This document shows positions 18,676 to 28,142 of a stretch of 64,000 nt of DNA, piece after piece. Within the stretch, counting starts at the first letter, position 1. Each line of letters opens with the position of its first letter. Both the position numbers and the translations under genes were made by a program. Under the pieces are notes generated by a model that was not told the origin of the DNA, did no database searches, and saw only the letters and a list, made by a program, of their open reading frames with translations. Location: contig NZ_FQLF01000005.1 of NCBI RefSeq assembly GCF_900120175.1, forward strand, positions 374,501 to 438,500, given 5' to 3'. Origin of the DNA: Oceanicoccus sp. KOV_DT_Chl. GTDB taxonomy: Bacteria > Pseudomonadota > Gammaproteobacteria > Pseudomonadales > Dasaniaceae.

Positions 18676-21600
18676 GCACTAACGACGAAGTCACAGCAAA
18701 CACTGTCGAGCACAAAGGTATTATTGCCTGGTTTGCAAAAAACCCGGTGGCGGCCAACCTGTTAATGATCGTTATTTTTGCAGTAGGCGCAACAGCTGCA
18801 TTCAATGTTCAAAAAACCCTTGATCCCAAAATCGAAACCAACATTATTACCATCAACATGATATATCCCGGCGCCGCACCGGAAGAGGTAGAACAAGGTA
18901 TTGTCTTTAGAATTGAAGAAGCATTAAAAGATATCGAATCTATCAAAAAGGTCGAAGCCACTTCGCAAGAGTCTATAGCCAACCTAGCTATTACGGTTTA
19001 TGAAGACTATGACGTACTGACGGTACTGGACGAAGTAAAATCTGCTGTCGACGCTATCAGCAGTTTCCCTGAGCAAGCAGAGAAACCCATCATCAAACAC
19101 CTGCGTTTTAAAAGCCATGCGATTAACTTGCAGGTGTATGGCAATATGGATGAAAAAGGGCTGAAAAATTTTGCCGAATCGGTAAAAAACGAATTACTGT
19201 CCGACCCGAATATTGCCTACATCGATATTTTTGGTGCACGAGACTATGAAATCACCATCGAAGTCCCCGAAATCACTTTGCGTAAATACAATTTAACTCT
19301 GGCGCAAATTGCCCAGACCATCCGCCGCTCATCTTTGGATTTACCCGGCGGTGCAGTTAAAACCAGCACTGGCGAAATCATGCTGCGAACTACTGGCCAG
19401 GCCTATCAGCAATATGATTTTGAACAAGTTGTTTTAATCACCTACCCGGACGGTACCCGCTTAACGCTGGGTGACATCGCCACCATTAACGATGGTTTTG
19501 TCGAGGCCCAGGGTTTCGCCATGTTCGATAATCAATTCAGTATAAACCTCACCGTATACGCAGTCGGCGATCAAGATGCTCTTGAAGTCTCGCGTGCCGC
19601 AAAGGCTTATGTCAAAGCAAAACAAAAAACTCTCCCTCCCGGCCTTCATATCGAGTACTGGGCCGACATCACCTATTATCTTGAAGGGCGTCTGGGGATG
19701 ATGCTAAAAAATCTGGTGCTGGGTGCCTTTCTGGTTTTCTTAGTACTTGCTCTTTTTCTGGATATAAAACTAGCCTTTTGGGTAATGGCAGGCTTGCCCG
19801 TTTGTTTCCTCGGTACCTTTATCCTGATGCCGCTAGAATTTATCGATGTAACATTAAATATGATCAGCCTGTTTGGATTTTTACTGATTCTTGGCATCGT
19901 CGTTGATGATGCCATCATCATTGGCGAAAGCGCGTATCGTGCTACAGAAGAAAAAGGTCACAGCGTCAATAATGTTATTGAAGGCGTAAAGCGGGTAGCC
20001 ACCCCAGCCACCTTTGGCGTGCTGACTACAATTGTCGCTTTTATGCCTACCATATTTACTGAAGGAATTTTAGCCCCATTTCCTGCAGCACTTGGCTGGG
20101 TGGTAATTCTTTGCTTGATATTTTCCCTCATTGAGTCTAAATGGATTTTACCCGCTCACCTTGCCCACAGCCGTCCCCTGCAAGGAAAAACATGGAATAA
20201 ACTCAATGCTATTCCAGAGAATAATAATCGCAAACTAAATTATTTTATTGAAAAAAAATACATGCCTTTTTTGATGAAGTGTATACGCAACCGTTACACC
20301 ACTATGGCAATTTTTGTTTCCATGTTGATATTGGTCGCGGGTCTGGTGACTGGCGGCGTCGTCCGCTATGTATTAATGCCCGCCATCCCCGGGGATTTTT
20401 TACGCACCGACCTGGAAATGGTTGAAGGTACACCGGATCACCAAACGCTGGCAGCTCACAAGCACATCAGCAATTCGCTGTATGAAATAGATGCTGAGTA
20501 TAAGGCGGAAAACAATACTGACATTGGACTGGTGAATCATATTTTTTCATGGGGCCGCGACGGCCGTTTCACCAGTTCGATGATGGAGCTGACCAAATCA
20601 GAAGTACGCAGCATAGACAGCAATGAGATAGCAAAACGCTGGCGGGAAAAGGTCGGCGATATTCCCGGTGCTAAAGTACTGTCCATCAGTAATATGGAAG
20701 ATATGGGCGGCCCTGCTTTGGGATTTAAATTAATTGGCAGCGACCTTGAGCAATTAAAAATTATTGCCGAGGAGCTGGAACAACAACTCGCTACCTATGA
20801 AGGCACTTATGATATACGCAGCAGCGCCAGCGCCGTGCAGGATGAAATAAAATTATCAATAAAACCAGGTGCCGAAGCGTTGGGAATCACGCTGGAAGAT
20901 TTAGGCACACAGGTTCGACATGCGTTTTACGGCGCCGAAGCACAGCGATTACAGCGAGGAATTAATGAAATTAAGGTGATGGTGCGCTATCCACAAGAAG
21001 ATCGGGATACTGTGGCCAATTTGGAAAACATGTATATCCGCACACCCAGTGGTGACGAACTACCCTTCACCTCAGTTGCCGAAATTACCGTTGCACCTGG
21101 CTATAACAAAACCACACGCATCAACAGCGAGCGGGCGATCAAAGTCACCTCACAGCTTAATAAAGCCCTCAGCGAACCTTCTGCGATCACAGAGGATATT
21201 GTGCAAAACTTTATGCCCCAAGCTAAAAACCGCTACCCCGGCTTGAGTTATAAATTAGACGGTGAAAGTGAAGAGGCAGCAAAACTTTTAGGTAGTATGT
21301 TTAATGGGTTTTTCATAGCATTATTTGGTATCTACGCTTTACTGGCAATACCGTTAAAATCGTATCTGCAACCTATCATTATTATGGGTGTTATTCCTTT
21401 TGGCATTATTGGCGCTATTATCGGCCATATTTTTATCGGCATTCCATTCGACATGATGTCCTTCTTTGGTGTTATTGCACTATCGGGCGTAGTAGTAAAC
21501 GACAGTTTAATAATGGTTGATTTTGTTAATAAGAGCACTGCTGACGGCACTGACAAGTTTGAAGCGATAGTGAATTCCGGAGCCAAACGATTTCGGGCAA

Positions 21601-21824
21601 TATTGATTACCTCGCTCACTACCTTTTCCGGGTTACTGCCGATGCTAATGGAGACTAGCTTACAAGCTAAACAGGTATTACCCATGGCGGTGTCTTTGGG
21701 CTTCGGTATCATTTTTTCTACTGTGATTACCCTGTTGCTAGTGCCCTGCCTGTATATGGTGTTGGATGATATAGCAAAGTTTTATGATAATTTAACGGGC
21801 AAGAAACTCGCGCAAGCAACATAA
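18672..21824 (+). CDS. RND efflux pump permease
   Basis: This 1050-residue protein matches the AcrB/MexB-type RND size and layout: an N-terminal TM segment (NPVAANLLMIVIFAVGATAA), a large periplasmic loop with IYPGAAPEEVEQ, and a proton-relay TM4 segment GIVVDDAIIIGE with the paired Asp. A second periplasmic loop follows, and the C-terminal half carries VVVNDSLIMVDF. It would export hydrophobic compounds using the proton gradient. The ATGA overlap with the adaptor gene shows an operon. The substrate is unknown; the HAE-type family includes drug and fatty-acid/lipid exporters. The protein is full length with no broken motif. Confidence 0.92.
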   Translation: MSTNDEVTANTVEHKGIIAWFAKNPVAANLLMIVIFAVGATAAFNVQKTLDPKIETNIITINMIYPGAAPEEVEQGIVFRIEEALKDIESIKKVEATSQESIANLAITVYEDYDVLTVLDEVKSAVDAISSFPEQAEKPIIKHLRFKSHAINLQVYGNMDEKGLKNFAESVKNELLSDPNIAYIDIFGARDYEITIEVPEITLRKYNLTLAQIAQTIRRSSLDLPGGAVKTSTGEIMLRTTGQAYQQYDFEQVVLITYPDGTRLTLGDIATINDGFVEAQGFAMFDNQFSINLTVYAVGDQDALEVSRAAKAYVKAKQKTLPPGLHIEYWADITYYLEGRLGMMLKNLVLGAFLVFLVLALFLDIKLAFWVMAGLPVCFLGTFILMPLEFIDVTLNMISLFGFLLILGIVVDDAIIIGESAYRATEEKGHSVNNVIEGVKRVATPATFGVLTTIVAFMPTIFTEGILAPFPAALGWVVILCLIFSLIESKWILPAHLAHSRPLQGKTWNKLNAIPENNNRKLNYFIEKKYMPFLMKCIRNRYTTMAIFVSMLILVAGLVTGGVVRYVLMPAIPGDFLRTDLEMVEGTPDHQTLAAHKHISNSLYEIDAEYKAENNTDIGLVNHIFSWGRDGRFTSSMMELTKSEVRSIDSNEIAKRWREKVGDIPGAKVLSISNMEDMGGPALGFKLIGSDLEQLKIIAEELEQQLATYEGTYDIRSSASAVQDEIKLSIKPGAEALGITLEDLGTQVRHAFYGAEAQRLQRGINEIKVMVRYPQEDRDTVANLENMYIRTPSGDELPFTSVAEITVAPGYNKTTRINSERAIKVTSQLNKALSEPSAITEDIVQNFMPQAKNRYPGLSYKLDGESEEAAKLLGSMFNGFFIALFGIYALLAIPLKSYLQPIIIMGVIPFGIIGAIIGHIFIGIPFDMMSFFGVIALSGVVVNDSLIMVDFVNKSTADGTDKFEAIVNSGAKRFRAILITSLTTFSGLLPMLMETSLQAKQVLPMAVSLGFGIIFSTVITLLLVPCLYMVLDDIAKFYDNLTGKKLAQAT

Positions 21825-21852
21825 AAAATAACAGTCAACGTCTAATAGACTA

Positions 21853-22532
21853 TTAGGCTTTGACTAATAGCGCCCTGCCACGGATGACTTCCTGCAAACA
21901 AAACGCATGCAAAAACAAAGCATTGATTTCATCTTGATTAATAAATTCGATACCGTAGGCAAAACCGCATTCAGGATAAGCCTCTGAGGGCTCAGTTTTA
22001 TTACGCAGTTCAGCGGTTAATTCCATATCCCGCTCCAACCCCTGTGCTGATAGCATCACCCCCACTGTCATCGTTGTAACCATGCTGGTAATTTCTTTTT
22101 CCAATACAATTTTGGCTCCAGTGACACTCACATCCAGCATAAAACCATTAATCGAGCTGGTATTCATACCCAATGCAGTATGTCCGGTCAGCTCAACCGG
22201 GGTATCGACCGGAATACGCTCGTGTTGACGCAACCGGGAAAAATTAACTCCTAACGGATAATCCAACACCAAATATAAAAAGGGCGACTCATGAATATGC
22301 TCAATAGCCGTTTCAAATTGCACACTTCCTTTAGCCATAGGCGCCTCTAGACTGACCGCCTGACCCGCCTGCAATAAAACTTGCCCTGGTTTCGACAACA
22401 CCGTAACCAACAAATTTTTTCCTTCATTAAAACCGAGCAACTGCACATCGATTTTATGTTTTTATAATCCAAGCCAACCATACGCATGGTCATTTTTTTG
22501 CCAACGGACAAATCAAGCTCTTTAAAACGCAT
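21853..22532 (-). pseudogene. YcgR-like PilZ protein A, frameshifted
   Basis: The downstream frame carries a PilZ domain with both c-di-GMP contacts: RLRQHERIPV (RxxxR) and LDVSVTGAKI (DxSxxG). The upstream frame starts at ATG 22532 as MRFKELDLSVGKKMTMRM and joins it at a run of four A on the coding strand (22452-22455). One more A would restore DYKN-IK-IDVQLLGF. The paralogue at 22972 confirms this: its residues DQQNYSLDTVYIGSL align across the joint. PilZ proteins of YcgR type bind c-di-GMP and slow flagellar motility. It is 55 bases from dgkA. Confidence 0.82.
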
Positions 22533-22586
22533 AATCACTTTTAACCCTAAAATAAAAAACTAACTTTCAACACAATAACGATAAAA

Positions 22587-22964
22587 TTAACTCTGCAGTC
22601 CGAATAGATAGGGATAAAAAACTATCACCGCCACTACCATTGCCGCTAAAGAAAATATCAACACTGCTGCCGCGGCAACATCTTTTGCCAACTTGATTAA
22701 TGGGTGCTTTTCAGGATGACAAGCGTCAGCTAACGCTTCTACCGCAGTATTCAGCGCTTCTGTAGTCCACACTCCAGCGATAGCAAATACTATTGCCACC
22801 CATTCCCAACGTTGTAGATGTAAATAATATGCCAAGGCTAACACCACAACAGTGGCGACAATATGAATACGAGCATTGGCCTGAGTTCGCACTAGCGCCG
22901 ACAATCCTGAAAAGGCATAAGCAAAGCTACGCGGTCGTGATTTTAACTCAAACACACTATTCAC
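22587..22964 (-). CDS. dgkA: Diacylglycerol kinase / undecaprenol kinase family protein
   Basis: This 125-residue protein has the short integral-membrane kinase layout with three TM segments: HIVATVVVLALAYYLHL, EWVAIVFAIAGVWTTEALN and VAAAAVLIFSLAAMVVAVIV. The conserved active-site region TTEALNTAVEALADAC has the Glu and Asn of the family. It phosphorylates diacylglycerol (or undecaprenol) at the membrane, recycling lipid formed in cell-wall and osmoadaptation pathways. The start is GTG with an AGAGA site very close. It lies between two PilZ paralogues and is probably co-transcribed with them. Confidence 0.85.
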   Translation of the reverse strand: MNSVFELKSRPRSFAYAFSGLSALVRTQANARIHIVATVVVLALAYYLHLQRWEWVAIVFAIAGVWTTEALNTAVEALADACHPEKHPLIKLAKDVAAAAVLIFSLAAMVVAVIVFYPYLFGLQS

Positions 22965-22971
22965 TCTCTAG

Positions 22972-23649
22972 TTATACGGTTGCACAGCTACCCGCTTGCA
23001 AGCCATTAAGGACAAAAGCATGTAATAAAATACGCTGCTCATCCGGCAAAGGTAAAAACTGTACACCATAAACATTGGCATAGGTTTGATCTTCATTATT
23101 TGCATTAGCCAAACGCGCCCGGATCACCGCTGGCAAACTTAACTCGCGCTCGATTCCAGCAAAATACATGGTGATATGGATCGTCAATTCATCACCGACA
23201 CGGCCAATATTGGTATCCGTAGCCAACTTCAAACCTGACACACTTATATCCAACACCCGGGACTGAAAGCCTGAACTGTCATCACCCTCATCGACTTTAG
23301 CCACTTTAGCTGGCAATTCAACTTTAACTCTAGCCGCACCGCGGACTTCGCGAAAAACCACCTCTTGTGGATAAGACAAATGAATATAACTATAGGGGCG
23401 CTCACCTATCGCATCTATGCGGCTACTTAACGTCGCCACCCCGGTGGGCATGATCACTGTCATTGCCAAACGCATGCCGCTACGCCATTGCACTTCCAGG
23501 TGAGGAGAGGGCATTGCCACCAGCAAAGAATGCAAGGCCAAGGAACCAATATAAACCGTATCAAGACTATAATTTTGTTGATCGTTACCGACTACAACCA
23601 ATTGTACTGATGCCCCCGGCATTAATTTCAAATCTTCAAATTGCTTCAA
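22972..23649 (-). CDS. YcgR-like PilZ protein B (putative c-di-GMP flagellar brake)
   Basis: This 225-residue protein has a YcgR-type N-terminal half (~1-105) followed by a PilZ domain. RGAARVKVELPAKV gives the RxxxR-like arginines and RVLDISVSGLKLATD gives DxSxxG. The N-terminal halves of this protein and the gene at 21853 align over their length (for example TVYIGSLALHSLLV with VQLLGFNEGKNLLV), so they are paralogues. YcgR proteins bind c-di-GMP and act on the flagellar motor. The start appears to be TTG (23649). The stop lies only a few bases before the dgkA start. The RxxxR motif is looser than in A, so c-di-GMP binding is less certain. Confidence 0.82.
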   Translation of the reverse strand: MKQFEDLKLMPGASVQLVVVGNDQQNYSLDTVYIGSLALHSLLVAMPSPHLEVQWRSGMRLAMTVIMPTGVATLSSRIDAIGERPYSYIHLSYPQEVVFREVRGAARVKVELPAKVAKVDEGDDSSGFQSRVLDISVSGLKLATDTNIGRVGDELTIHITMYFAGIERELSLPAVIRARLANANNEDQTYANVYGVQFLPLPDEQRILLHAFVLNGLQAGSCATV

Positions 23650-23784
23650 TTGCCAATCCCGAATTAGTCATTATTCTTGTCATTGCTTAGCCTTGGAATG
23701 TAACCACCCACTAAGCCTAAAGTGTAGCAGAACATGAACCAAGTACCTCTAGCTTCAGCTGACTAACTCTCACACTAATAACTA

Positions 23785-24921
23785 TCACGGGGATAGACTA
23801 TGACGTCGATTTTGTAGCACCAGCAACTGTGCTTGCCGCTGTTTTTTTTCCAGGCGAGCCAGCAGCGCCACCTGCTGATAAAAAAGGCCCATCTCGCTAC
23901 CCTGCTCAAGTAATAACTGCTGAAATGCCGGTACCCATTGATGATAACTAGCCACCGTGACTAGTCGTGCATTATTCACCGGCTGCTGCATCCAGCTATC
24001 AAAGGCGGTAGTGTGATGCCAGCGCTGCTTAAAGTGCTGGTAGCGGATTGGCAAGCTCTCGCTGAACAGCTGCTGCTTACGTTGTTGTTTTTGCTGCTCA
24101 CTGACTGGCTCAGCATATAACTGCTCTAGCTGTTGCCGAAAAGCTAATAGCATCTCAACAAAATCGGCCTGCATTAACCGCTGCTGCTGGTAACTGGCTA
24201 CCTGTAGCGGGTCCAACCGCTGCTGTTGTACCCAACGTTCAATACCTGCCAATTCAACTGCGGTAGCAAAACTTTCATTAAAAACCGTATCGCCTCCTAC
24301 ATAAACCTGCTGATGAGCCAGCTCATGAAAAATTAATCCCGCCAAACGCAACGGTTTGCGGTAGATAAACGTATTTAGTAGGGGATCGTCAAACCAACCC
24401 AAGGTGGAATATGCCGACACACCACCCACATAAGTTTCATAACCTTGCTGTTGTAATTGTTGCGCGTAATCAAGCGCTTTCTGCTCAGAAAAATATCCAC
24501 GGTAGCTCACACAACCGGCGATAGGAAAACACCACTGCAAAGGCTCGATGGAAAAAGGACTGGCGGCAAACACATTCCAAACGACATAGTCCCGCTCGGT
24601 GTCCGCGTAGTAACGATAACTATTATTATCAGGTAAGCCTAATTGCTCGGAAGCAAACTGACGATACTGCTGAACTTGTAACAGTTGCTGCTTTAATTGA
24701 GGGCTGGTGTCATCCGCATGCAACAGTTCATTAACTTTTTGACGCTGCCACCAAATTGACCACTGTCCCTGCGCTGCCTGCGAATAATAGGCAGCTGTTT
24801 CGCAGCCACTGATAACGCCTGTTAACGCGACCAGTATCAACAGGCGAAATACCCAGCGACTGCTAGCTCCACGGCGACCACTGGCCTTTACTAACCGTTT
24901 TTTTGATTTTGTCACGCTCAA
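23785..24921 (-). CDS. Putative aminopeptidase (COG4324, PF10023), lipoprotein
   Basis: This 378-residue protein has a basic N-terminus and a lipobox-like LTGVISGC, so it is likely an envelope lipoprotein. It carries a zinc-peptidase signature (IFHELAHQQVYV, HExxH-like) in the COG4324 putative aminopeptidase family, with NESFATAVELAGIERW downstream providing the third metal ligand. The C-terminal third is rich in Gln and charged residues. The start is TTG at 24921, which is weak, and a start a few codons in is possible. The protein is normal length. No partner genes are close. Confidence 0.72.
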   Translation of the reverse strand: MSVTKSKKRLVKASGRRGASSRWVFRLLILVALTGVISGCETAAYYSQAAQGQWSIWWQRQKVNELLHADDTSPQLKQQLLQVQQYRQFASEQLGLPDNNSYRYYADTERDYVVWNVFAASPFSIEPLQWCFPIAGCVSYRGYFSEQKALDYAQQLQQQGYETYVGGVSAYSTLGWFDDPLLNTFIYRKPLRLAGLIFHELAHQQVYVGGDTVFNESFATAVELAGIERWVQQQRLDPLQVASYQQQRLMQADFVEMLLAFRQQLEQLYAEPVSEQQKQQRKQQLFSESLPIRYQHFKQRWHHTTAFDSWMQQPVNNARLVTVASYHQWVPAFQQLLLEQGSEMGLFYQQVALLARLEKKQRQAQLLVLQNRRHSLSP

Positions 24922-25047
24922 AGTTATACCGTGGTTGTAGTTTTAGATGCTGTGGATATTACCACTCAATAATTTCAGGTTGGCCACATCATATCAGTAA
25001 CGTATAGTGGCACCAACGCACACAGGCTCCACTTTACAGGAAACACC

Positions 25048-25350
25048 ATGGGTAATTTTCAACGCATATCTACCACTCAGGCAAAGCAACTTATCGCACA
25101 AGGCGACATTGCTATTGTTGATGTGCGTGATGGCCAGTCCTATCACAACGGCCATATCGACCAGGCTATTTTGCTCGACAATAGCAGCGTTAATCAGTTT
25201 ATTGCCAGCACTGAAAAATCGACCCCCGTACTGGTCTATTGTTACCACGGCAATAGCAGCCAAAACGCAGCGCAATTTTTATTCGAGCAAGGTTTTGCCG
25301 AAGTCTATAGTATGGATGGCGGCTTTGAAGCCTGGCGCCAGCAGGACTAA
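25048..25350 (+). CDS. glpE: Thiosulfate sulfurtransferase GlpE (rhodanese)
   Basis: This 100-residue protein is a single-domain rhodanese of normal GlpE length. The active-site loop is YCYHGNSSQ with Cys, and DVRDGQSYHNGHI is the conserved N-terminal motif. It moves a sulfane sulfur from thiosulfate to an acceptor such as cyanide or a thiol in the cytoplasm. An AGGAAACACC ribosome site precedes the ATG. It is a single gene here; the glp regulon neighbours of E. coli are absent. Confidence 0.9.
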   Translation: MGNFQRISTTQAKQLIAQGDIAIVDVRDGQSYHNGHIDQAILLDNSSVNQFIASTEKSTPVLVYCYHGNSSQNAAQFLFEQGFAEVYSMDGGFEAWRQQD

Positions 25351-25514
25351 CATCCACTAAAACTATAATATTTATCCAACTTTTTCACCACACTATAGCT
25401 GTAACAATGTGTAAACATTGTGGAAATACCTGGAAACTATTGTACTGGCTTAGGATAGGAGGATAGGATTCAAAGCTGTACTTACTCAGCCTAGGCTCGA
25501 AGCGGGTTTTATTC

Positions 25515-26909
25515 TTGCGTATTCACAATAAATTATTACTGGTACTGGTACTTAGCAGCTGCTTAGTGGTGGTTATTATGTTCGCGTTTTTTCAGCGCAG
25601 CATAGACCGGGGCATGCTGGAATACGTCAATACTCAAATGATTGAGGAGCTGCAACCCGCAGTCAATTCTCTGGCCAAGCTCTATCAACAACAAGGTGAC
25701 TGGCAAACCGTTCGCGATAACCCCAAGCTACTAAGGCACGCTTTTTTGCCAATCCTGCGTGACAAAAAGCTACGCCATTTTTTCCCGCCGCCCGACCCCG
25801 ATCAAAAACCTCGACGCGGCATTGCACTACTTGATAGCAACCAGCAATTAGTCGCTGGAAATGAAGTTACCGAGCATAAAACCACCCGCATAGCTATTCA
25901 ATCCTCCGGCCAAACTGTCGGCTGGCTAATACTACCGCAGCGCCGACACATCACCGACGGCTTTGAATTACGATTTATTGAAAAACAAACCCAAGCACTG
26001 CTCGTTATCAGCATTGCGGTACTGTTAGTGTCGATTATGATTGCACTACCCCTAAGCCGCCACTTTGTGAGGCCGATTAAAAAACTAGCCGCTGGGGCAC
26101 TGGACTTAACTCAGGGCCGTTATCAATTAACGCTTGATACCCAGCGTAAAGACGAACTAGGGGAACTGGCAAGAGACTTCAAACAGCTTGCCAATACCTT
26201 ACAAGCCACGGAGAGCAATCGTAAACGCTGGCTGGCTAACACCTCACATGAGTTGCGCACACCACTCGCTATACTGCGCGGCGAACTGGAAGCTATGCTG
26301 GACGGCGTGCGCCCCGTCAGTATCCAGAATATTCAATCTGCCCAACAAGAGGTACTGCACCTGGCCAAACTGGTGGATGACCTATACCAACTGAGCAATG
26401 CTGATTTAGGCAGTCTGCGCTACCAGAAAACCTCTGTCGATCTTGCCGAATTACTGCAATTGACCGTGAATTCCCAGCAAGCACTGTTTAGTCATCAAGG
26501 GCTGCAATTGACCCTGCAAACAGCAATAACCAAGGCACCTGTCTGGGCCGATAGCGACCGCTTGCAACAATTGCTCAATAACTTATTAGCCAACAGCCAG
26601 AAATATACTGACCCTGAACAAGGCGTGGTTAATATTACGCTTAACAGCGATAAAGATTTTTACTTCATCATTATTGAAGACTCCGCGCCCGGAGTGCCCG
26701 ATGACGCATTGCAACAATTATTTGATCACCTTTACCGCGTTGAAAGCTCCCGCAACCGGGATACCGGTGGCTCTGGACTAGGTCTAGCGATTTGCCAACA
26801 AATTGTTGCCGCCCATGACGGCACAATCAGGGCTGAACACTCTGAGCTTGGCGGTTTAAAAATCACAGTACAGCTACCTATTGAGCCGGAGCGTTCGGAA
26901 GATGACTAA
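25515..26909 (+). CDS. baeS: Sensor histidine kinase, BaeS-like
   Basis: This 464-residue protein has two TM segments around a ~130-residue periplasmic sensor, a HAMP-like linker (RHFVRPIKKLAAGALDL), an H-box (ANTSHELRTPLAILRGE), an N-box (LNNLLANSQKY) and G-box (DTGGSGLGLAICQQIV). BaeS detects envelope stress such as indole or misfolded protein and phosphorylates BaeR. The stop overlaps the baeR start, showing an operon. The start is TTG (25515), without a convincing ribosome site, so an alternative start cannot be excluded. BaeR-like residues in the partner protein support the naming. Confidence 0.85.
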   Translation: MRIHNKLLLVLVLSSCLVVVIMFAFFQRSIDRGMLEYVNTQMIEELQPAVNSLAKLYQQQGDWQTVRDNPKLLRHAFLPILRDKKLRHFFPPPDPDQKPRRGIALLDSNQQLVAGNEVTEHKTTRIAIQSSGQTVGWLILPQRRHITDGFELRFIEKQTQALLVISIAVLLVSIMIALPLSRHFVRPIKKLAAGALDLTQGRYQLTLDTQRKDELGELARDFKQLANTLQATESNRKRWLANTSHELRTPLAILRGELEAMLDGVRPVSIQNIQSAQQEVLHLAKLVDDLYQLSNADLGSLRYQKTSVDLAELLQLTVNSQQALFSHQGLQLTLQTAITKAPVWADSDRLQQLLNNLLANSQKYTDPEQGVVNITLNSDKDFYFIIIEDSAPGVPDDALQQLFDHLYRVESSRNRDTGGSGLGLAICQQIVAAHDGTIRAEHSELGGLKITVQLPIEPERSEDD

Positions 26910-27612
26910 GAACGAAACGACCACTGGGAAAATTCTCATTGTTGAAGATGAACGAAAACTGGCGACATTGATGCAGGATTATTTAATGCAAGCCGGTTTT
27001 AATACTCACATTATCGACCACGGTGACAAAGTTATTGACTGGCTGACACAACATCAAGCCGACACCATCTTGCTTGATCTAATGCTACCAGGAAAAGATG
27101 GCCTAACTCTATGCAAAGAAATCAGAGCCTTTTCCAATACCCCTATCTTAATAATCACTGCCAAAGTAGACGAAATTGATCGTTTACTCGGACTAGAACT
27201 TGGCGCTGATGATTATATCTGCAAACCTTTTAGTCCCCGAGAAGTCGTCGCCAGAGTTAAAGCTATATTACGCCGCAGCCAACCCTCAACGCAGCTGGCA
27301 AACGCAGAATTCAGCCTCGATCCAGATCGTGTTATCGCTCGCTTTCAACAACACACCATTGAATTTACCCAGGTAGAATTTCAATTATTAAAATTGCTCT
27401 ACAACACACCAGGGAAAATCTTCTCACGCAATCAATTGATGGATAATATTTATAGTGATCATCGTATTGTCAGTGATCGTACTATCGACAGCCATATCAA
27501 AAAGCTACGTAAAAAACTCCACCTGCAATTCCCTCACTATGAATTTGTCCACTCGGTGTACGGTGCTGGTTACAAATTTGACCTGCTAAAAAAGTCATCA
27601 AGCCCTATTTAA
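26902..27612 (+). CDS. baeR: Response regulator BaeR-like
   Basis: This ~236-residue OmpR-family regulator strongly resembles BaeR. It has ILIVEDERKLATLMQDYL, the phospho-acceptor Asp in TILLDLMLPGKDGLTLC, and the stretch KVDEIDRLLGLELGADDYIC, then KPFSPREVVARVKAILRR, which is characteristic of BaeR. The C-terminal winged helix (SRNQLMDNIYSDHRIVSDRT) binds DNA. The ATG at 26902 overlaps the baeS stop and follows a GGAAG site. The spy-like gene downstream is a classical BaeR target in E. coli, so it may be regulated here too. The RND pump at 17.3-21.8 kb is a possible second target but is not adjacent. Confidence 0.9.
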   Translation: MTKNETTTGKILIVEDERKLATLMQDYLMQAGFNTHIIDHGDKVIDWLTQHQADTILLDLMLPGKDGLTLCKEIRAFSNTPILIITAKVDEIDRLLGLELGADDYICKPFSPREVVARVKAILRRSQPSTQLANAEFSLDPDRVIARFQQHTIEFTQVEFQLLKLLYNTPGKIFSRNQLMDNIYSDHRIVSDRTIDSHIKKLRKKLHLQFPHYEFVHSVYGAGYKFDLLKKSSSPI

Positions 27613-27699
27613 TGCACCTTTCATCCACAATTTTTGCACAATGTTTGGTTATAGTTATATCACTGGCTAACAAAGCCGTTACAACCAAGAGGAATTATC

Positions 27700-28026
27700 A
27701 TGAGAACGCTTATCATTTGTTTAGCACTAAGCTTATTTAGCATTACTGGTCTTGCCGGCGATCGTCAGGATAAGATGCTGCATAAATTAACCAAGAAATT
27801 GGATCTCACTGAACAGCAGGTAGTGGAAGTCAAATCCATCATGGATGAACAGCAAGCAGAACGCAAAGAGATCCGCAAAGCGATGGAAGCTTTACACGCA
27901 GCAACAGTAGAAAAAATGTCAGTGGTGCTAACACCGGAACAACTGGAGAAATTCAAGCGTATGGAAAAAAAGCGTGACCACAAAAAAGACAAGCATAAAG
28001 ATCACCACCACGACAATGAAGCCTAG
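27700..28026 (+). CDS. Spy/CpxP-like periplasmic protein with His-rich tail
   Basis: This 108-residue protein has a signal peptide (LIICLALSLFSITGLAG) and LTxxQ-type motifs of the Spy/CpxP/ZraP family: LDLTEQQVVEV and LTPEQLEKFKRM. Spy-type chaperones hold unfolded proteins in the periplasm. The tail is Lys/His/Asp-rich (KDKHKDHHHDNEA) and may bind metal, more like ZraP/CpxP variants. A clear AGAGGAA ribosome site precedes the ATG. The BaeSR-like system directly upstream suggests it is the local output of that system. Confidence 0.78.
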   Translation: MRTLIICLALSLFSITGLAGDRQDKMLHKLTKKLDLTEQQVVEVKSIMDEQQAERKEIRKAMEALHAATVEKMSVVLTPEQLEKFKRMEKKRDHKKDKHKDHHHDNEA

Positions 28027-28050
28027 CTATCAATTCTAGCAATTCAAAAC

Positions 28051-28084
28051 TAGTCTGACTTTTATAGATACCAAAGTCAGACTA
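28051..28084. terminator. 12-bp inverted repeat between spy-like gene and the response regulator
   Basis: TAGTCTGACTTT (28051-28062) is repeated as AAAGTCAGACTA (28073-28084) with a 10-base loop. It sits between two convergent genes. No clear U-tract is present on either side, so it is either a weak bidirectional terminator or another hairpin. Confidence 0.4.
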
Positions 28085-28142
28085 AACCATACTTGTTGCT
28101 TTCAACCCCCTTAAAAAGCCCTGAAGCTGAACCGGTTATGGA

